Source of the DNA: JAKZSU01 sp047517485
Lineage (GTDB): Bacteria > Pseudomonadota > Alphaproteobacteria > UBA7887
DNA length: 16,291 bases
Direction: 5' to 3'
Assembly: GCA_047517485.1 (NCBI GenBank)
Contig: JAKZSU010000114.1
Location: 1-16,291 of the forward strand
Part shown: positions 13,098-16,291 of the stretch, one piece after another
How the letters are laid out: the number at the start of each line of letters is the position of its first letter
How positions within the stretch are numbered: the first letter of the stretch is position 1
Program-made: the position numbers and the translations under genes
Notes under the pieces: model-generated
The model's database searches: none
What the model was told of the DNA's origin: nothing
The model's input: the letters and a program-made list of their open reading frames with translations, nothing else

Positions 13098-14855
13098 CTA
13101 GCGGCCGATCGCGAGGCCTTCGCGGCGCGGGTCGGCACCGCCTTGATACAGCGTGTCGCCGTCGCCGTGGCTGGCGACTATCGCGTGCAGGCCACTGTTC
13201 ATGTCGCGGATATTCACCTCATGGCCGCGCGCCTCGAGCGCGCTCGCCAATCCCTCCAACGCGGTGCCCATTTCGATATCGGTGACGCCGCCGCGATTGC
13301 AGCGATGCGGCAGGCTCACGGCCGCTTGCGGATCGAGCCCCCAATCGATCACCCCGATCAGCGCGCTCGCGACATAGCAGATGATCCGCGATCCGCCGGG
13401 CGATCCGATAACCAGGCGCAGCCGTCCGTTGGGGTCGAGCACGATCGTCGGCGCCATCGAAGAGCGCGGCCGCTTGCCCGCCTGCACCCGATTGGCGACC
13501 AGACGCCCGTCGCGCATCGATCGGAACGAAAAATCGGTCAGCTGATTGTTGAGCAGAAAACCGCGCACCATCAGCGCCGAGCCAAAGGCGAACTCGATGC
13601 TGGTGGTCATCGCCACCGCGTTGCCGTGGCGATCGACGACACTGAGATGCGAGGTTGCCGGCAGTTCCGGCGAATCGGTCGAAATCCAACGCGCTTGCTC
13701 GGCACCGGGCGGGATCCCGGCGGCAGCGCCTTGCGCCGCCCGCGCCGGGTCGATCAGCGCCGCGCGGGCGGCGAGATAGGCGGGATCGAGCATCCCGTTC
13801 ACCGGTACTTCGACAAAGTCCGCATCCGCGAGGTAATGGTCGCGGTCGGCATAGGCGAGCCGGCTCGCTTCGGCGAACAGGTGCACCGCGTCCGCTGAAT
13901 TGGGTTGCAGGCTCGCCATATCGAAGCGCGACAGCAGCCCCAGAATTTGCAAGATGGTGACCCCGCCCGAGCTCGGCGGTCCCATGCCGCACACCCGATG
14001 CCCGCGATAACCGAGGCAGACCGGCGCGCGCAGTTTGGCGTCGTACCGCGCCAGGTCGTCCAAGGTGAGCAAACCGGGATTGAGCGGTGATCCTTGCACT
14101 GTCGCGACGATGTCCTTGGCGATCTTGCCGCCGTAAAAGGCGTCGCCGCCGCTCGCCGCGATCGCCCGCAAGGTGGCCGCGAAATCCGGATTGCGCAGCA
14201 CCGTGCCGATCGCTTTCGGCGCCCCGTCCGGGGTCATGAAATAGTCGGCGGTATCGCCGATCCTCGCCAAGGTCGGCACCCGTCCGACCAGACCGTTGAG
14301 CCGCGGACTGATCTCGAACCCGGTCTCCGAGAGCCAGATCACCGCCTTGAACAAGGCATCCCAGGGCAGCGCGCCATGCGCCCGGTGCGCCGCCTCGAGC
14401 ATGCGCAAGAGGCCCGGCACCCCGACCGAGCGGCCGCCGATCACCGCGTCGAGATAGCCCGGCGTGCCGCCGTCGGGGCCAATGAACAGATCGCCGGTCA
14501 CCGCCGCCGGCGCGGTCTCGCGGCCGTCATAACTCCGCACCATGCCGCTTGCCGCGTCGAAATGCAGCAGGAATGCGCCGCCGCCGATGCCCGACGATTG
14601 CGGCTCCACCAGATTGAGCACCAGCTGCATCGCAATCGCCGCGTCGACCGCGCTGCCGCCTTGCTCGAGTATCCGCGCGCCGGCACGCGCGGCATGGGGG
14701 TTGGCGGCGACAACCATCTCGCGCCGCGCGCCTGTTTGTGTCTTGTCCTCCAACCCGGCACCGGTTTCCGGCTCAATTCCCTGGTCCTCGGCAAGCACCG
14801 GCGCGGCGGCGGCGAGGGTGGCGGCGAGCACCCAAATTACTGTCGGTTTTTTCAT
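13098..14855 (-). CDS. ggt: Gamma-glutamyltransferase (GGT) proenzyme
   Basis: This 585-residue enzyme cleaves the gamma-glutamyl bond of glutathione and similar compounds, transferring glutamate to water or an acceptor. A signal peptide (about 1-22, MKKPTVIWVLAATLAAAAP, ending VLA) sends it to the periplasm. It should self-cleave before T401 in LPATSHLSVVD, the N-terminal nucleophile of the small subunit. Other landmarks are R113 in DGRETAP, the substrate-site NNQLTDF (436-442) and the SSMAP motif (465-469). The residue matching Asn411 of the E. coli enzyme is Glu421 (TTSIEF), as in Bacillus GGT. The segment between TDF and SSMAP is shorter than in E. coli, so the active-site lid is probably reduced. 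The length is normal. AGGA lies seven bases before the ATG and overlaps the end of repeat element E2. Confidence 0.95.
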   Translation of the reverse strand: MKKPTVIWVLAATLAAAAPVLAEDQGIEPETGAGLEDKTQTGARREMVVAANPHAARAGARILEQGGSAVDAAIAMQLVLNLVEPQSSGIGGGAFLLHFDAASGMVRSYDGRETAPAAVTGDLFIGPDGGTPGYLDAVIGGRSVGVPGLLRMLEAAHRAHGALPWDALFKAVIWLSETGFEISPRLNGLVGRVPTLARIGDTADYFMTPDGAPKAIGTVLRNPDFAATLRAIAASGGDAFYGGKIAKDIVATVQGSPLNPGLLTLDDLARYDAKLRAPVCLGYRGHRVCGMGPPSSGGVTILQILGLLSRFDMASLQPNSADAVHLFAEASRLAYADRDHYLADADFVEVPVNGMLDPAYLAARAALIDPARAAQGAAAGIPPGAEQARWISTDSPELPATSHLSVVDRHGNAVAMTTSIEFAFGSALMVRGFLLNNQLTDFSFRSMRDGRLVANRVQAGKRPRSSMAPTIVLDPNGRLRLVIGSPGGSRIICYVASALIGVIDWGLDPQAAVSLPHRCNRGGVTDIEMGTALEGLASALEARGHEVNIRDMNSGLHAIVASHGDGDTLYQGGADPRREGLAIGR

Positions 14856-14864
14856 AGGCGCATC

Positions 14865-15133
14865 CTAGAGCACGTCTTTTCCTGATGGAATCGGTTTGAC
14901 CGCACGCCTGTGCGTCGTGGTTAGGCGCGTGCCGCCGCGCGATGTGGGGGCATCGGGCAAGGCGCGCAACGATGCCACGGCGCACAGGCGTGCGGCCTCT
15001 GGTGGGGCATATTGGCCTTTCGGATGCGTTGCGACGCTCGGCCGATGCACACACATCGCCCGTCGCGCCGCGCCTACCCGAAAAGCCAATCTGCCCCATC
15101 AAACCGGTTCCATCAGGAAAAGACGTGCTCTAG
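14865..15133. repeat. Palindromic repeat element E2 (MITE-like, two internal arms)
   Basis: This 269-bp element has terminal inverted repeats at 14865-14899 and 15099-15133 (34 of 35 positions complementary), beginning CTAGAGCACGTCTTTTCC. Arm 1 pairs 14900-14920 with 14975-14995 (20 of 21). Arm 2 pairs 15003-15023 with 15078-15098 (19 of 21). As single-stranded DNA or RNA it would fold as a three-way junction. The loops share long runs with element E1 at 594-871, arm 2 is related between copies, but arm 1 is different in sequence while remaining complementary. No transposase is encoded. It fills most of the divergent gap between ggt and panC, its left end overlapping the ggt Shine-Dalgarno region and its right end 99 bp before panC. 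Confidence 0.9.
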
Positions 15134-15196
15134 TCGGCCAAGGCGATTCGAAAAACCTTTTCACGCAAATCATGTTGCGTTGCGATATTTGCGCCG

Positions 15197-15226
15197 TTGA
15201 CCGGGTCGGCGTGCGCGGGCTACGGT
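15197..15226 (+). promoter_or_regulatory. Candidate panC promoter
   Basis: TTGACC at 15197-15202 (five of six to the sigma-70 -35) and TACGGT at 15221-15226 (weak -10) are 18 bp apart. Transcription would begin at about 15233, which is the A of the panC ATG, and no Shine-Dalgarno sequence is visible before that ATG. This would fit a leaderless mRNA. Confidence 0.3.
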
Positions 15227-15232
15227 GCCGCC

Positions 15233-16111
15233 ATGTCGGAGCGCACGATCGCGACATCTGCTGTCGATATTTTCGCCACCGTCGCGGCCCTGCGCGCCCA
15301 AGTCGCGGCCTGGCGCGGCGGCGGCGCGCGGATCGCCGTGGTGCCCACCATGGGCTTTCTTCACCGCGCCCATATAGCCTTGATCGACGCGGCGCGGGCC
15401 GAGTGCGACCGCATCATCGTCACTATATTCGTCAATCCGCGTCAATTCGGCGAGAACGAGGATTTCGCCACCTATCCACGCGATCTCGACGGCGATCTGG
15501 CGCAGATTCGCGACGCCGGCGCGGATGCCGCGTTCGTTCCCGAAATGAGCGAAATGTATCCCCCGGGATTCGCCACGACGGTGACCATCGACGGCCTGAC
15601 CGATACGTTGTGCGGTGCAGCGCGCCCCGGCCATTTTACCGGAGTCTCGACGGTGGTGACCAAATTGCTGCTGCAATGTCAGGCCGACGACGCGATGTTC
15701 GGCGAAAAAGATTATCAGCAGCTCCTCGTCGTCCGCCGCCTGGTGCAGGACCTCCACATCCCGACCCGCATCCGCGCCGTGCCGACGGTGCGCGAGGCAG
15801 ACGGCCTGGCGATTTCGTCGCGCAACGTCAAGCTCACCCCCGACCAGCGCGCCCAGGCGCCGGCGCTTTACCGCGCCTTGTGCGCCGCCGCCGAGGTGAT
15901 TCGCGGTGGCGCGGACGTTGGTGGTGCCCAGGCCGAAGGCGCCCGCGCGTTGGCCGCCGCCGGGTTCGACCGGGTGGATTATTTCGAGGTGCGCGACGCC
16001 GAGACCTTGGCGTCGGTGACCGAGAACGGCGCCGCCGCACGGATATTCGCCGCCGCATGGTTAGGTGAGGTTCGACTGATCGACAATATCGCCATCGAAT
16101 CAGACGCCTGA
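15233..16111 (+). CDS. panC: Pantothenate synthetase PanC
   Basis: This 292-residue cytoplasmic enzyme joins pantoate and beta-alanine with ATP to make pantothenate, the coenzyme A precursor. Family motifs are clear: VPTMGFLHRAH (37-47, with catalytic His44 and His47; the usual form is PTMGALHEGH), TIFVNPRQFGENEDF (64-78), FGEKDYQQL (156-164, ATP and pantoate site) and ADGLAISSRN (189-198, the KMSKS-like loop). The frame is open upstream to a TTG at 15197, but ATG at 15233 gives the usual length, close to the common 280-290 residues. No Shine-Dalgarno sequence precedes it. panB, its common partner, is not adjacent within the window. R array C follows 13 bp after the stop. Confidence 0.95.
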   Translation: MSERTIATSAVDIFATVAALRAQVAAWRGGGARIAVVPTMGFLHRAHIALIDAARAECDRIIVTIFVNPRQFGENEDFATYPRDLDGDLAQIRDAGADAAFVPEMSEMYPPGFATTVTIDGLTDTLCGAARPGHFTGVSTVVTKLLLQCQADDAMFGEKDYQQLLVVRRLVQDLHIPTRIRAVPTVREADGLAISSRNVKLTPDQRAQAPALYRALCAAAEVIRGGADVGGAQAEGARALAAAGFDRVDYFEVRDAETLASVTENGAAARIFAAAWLGEVRLIDNIAIESDA

Positions 16112-16124
16112 AAGACCTCAAAAT

Positions 16125-16291
16125 CCGCAAAGAGCGCTGCTCAATGCGGCAAGCGCGCCCGCGCGCCCGAGCTAATGCGAGGAAAGCCTGCGTGGCGCTT
16201 GAACGCGCTTTAAAACAACCGGCCCGCGCGGCTCGCGCAGGCCGGCAAGCGCGCCCGCGCGCCCGAGCTTATGCGAGGCCAGCCTGCGTGG
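16125..16291. repeat. R array C: hairpin, block, hairpin, block (cut by window edge)
   Basis: Hairpin 16125-16149 (11-bp arms with two mismatches, loop GCT) runs into the constant block 16148-16205. After the linker CGCTTTAAAACAA comes hairpin 16219-16245 (12-bp arms with one mismatch, loop GCT), which runs into a second block from 16244 to the end of the window (48 of about 58 bp). Block spacing is 96 bp, against 103 bp in array A. It lies 13 bp beyond the panC stop in the same orientation as the other arrays. Confidence 0.85.

Overview
The window looks like chromosomal DNA from a GC-rich alphaproteobacterium. The evidence is the ChvI/ChvG two-component pair, a DUF1150 gene directly after a class A Hsp20 gene (both typical of Alphaproteobacteria), strong G/C third-position preference, and gene types common in Rhodospirillales-like genomes. 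The order is an inference; no rRNA or other phylogenetic marker is present. I recognise no tRNA, rRNA, prophage, CRISPR array or transposase gene.

Layout. 1-135: AT-rich leader. 136-549: single-domain response regulator. 550-1065: intergenic, filled largely by a 278-bp palindromic element (E1, 594-871). 1066-2999: NatA/NatB-type ABC exporter, with stop and start overlapping as TAGTG. 3011-4827 (minus): an unusual two-domain gamma-carbonic-anhydrase-like protein and a HugZ-type FMN/heme protein, coupled by ATGA. 4995-7407: chvI-chvG, overlapping by 32 nt. 7408-7656: a repeat array between convergent genes. 7657-8354 (minus): hsp20-DUF1150 operon with a candidate heat-shock promoter and a hairpin terminator. 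8621-12430: msrP, a MerA/Lpd-like flavoprotein (overlap TTGA) and an orphan histidine kinase, probably one operon. 12431-13097: repeats and a stretch without a convincing gene. 13098-14855 (minus): gamma-glutamyltransferase. 14865-15133: second copy of the palindromic element (E2). 15233-16111: panC. 16112-16291: another repeat array, cut by the window edge.

The genes are mostly envelope sensing and stress or redox maintenance: ChvG/ChvI envelope signalling, a periplasmic methionine-sulfoxide repair enzyme, a small heat-shock protein, periplasmic GGT, an exporter, and two further signalling proteins. A single shared pathway is not evident.

The most interesting material is in three places. 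(1) The R arrays: five copies of a constant block of about 58 bp, all in one orientation, alternating with seven short hairpins. The hairpins differ in sequence, but every one can be drawn with a three-base loop, and each array sits just 3' of a plus-strand gene. (2) E1/E2: elements with terminal inverted repeats and two internal arms, in which loop sequence is conserved while one stem is different in each copy yet still self-complementary. (3) The tandem gamma-CA protein: the three zinc-ligand histidines are split between its two domains in a complementary way (two in domain 1, one in domain 2), which matches how the active site is shared between subunits of gamma-CA trimers.
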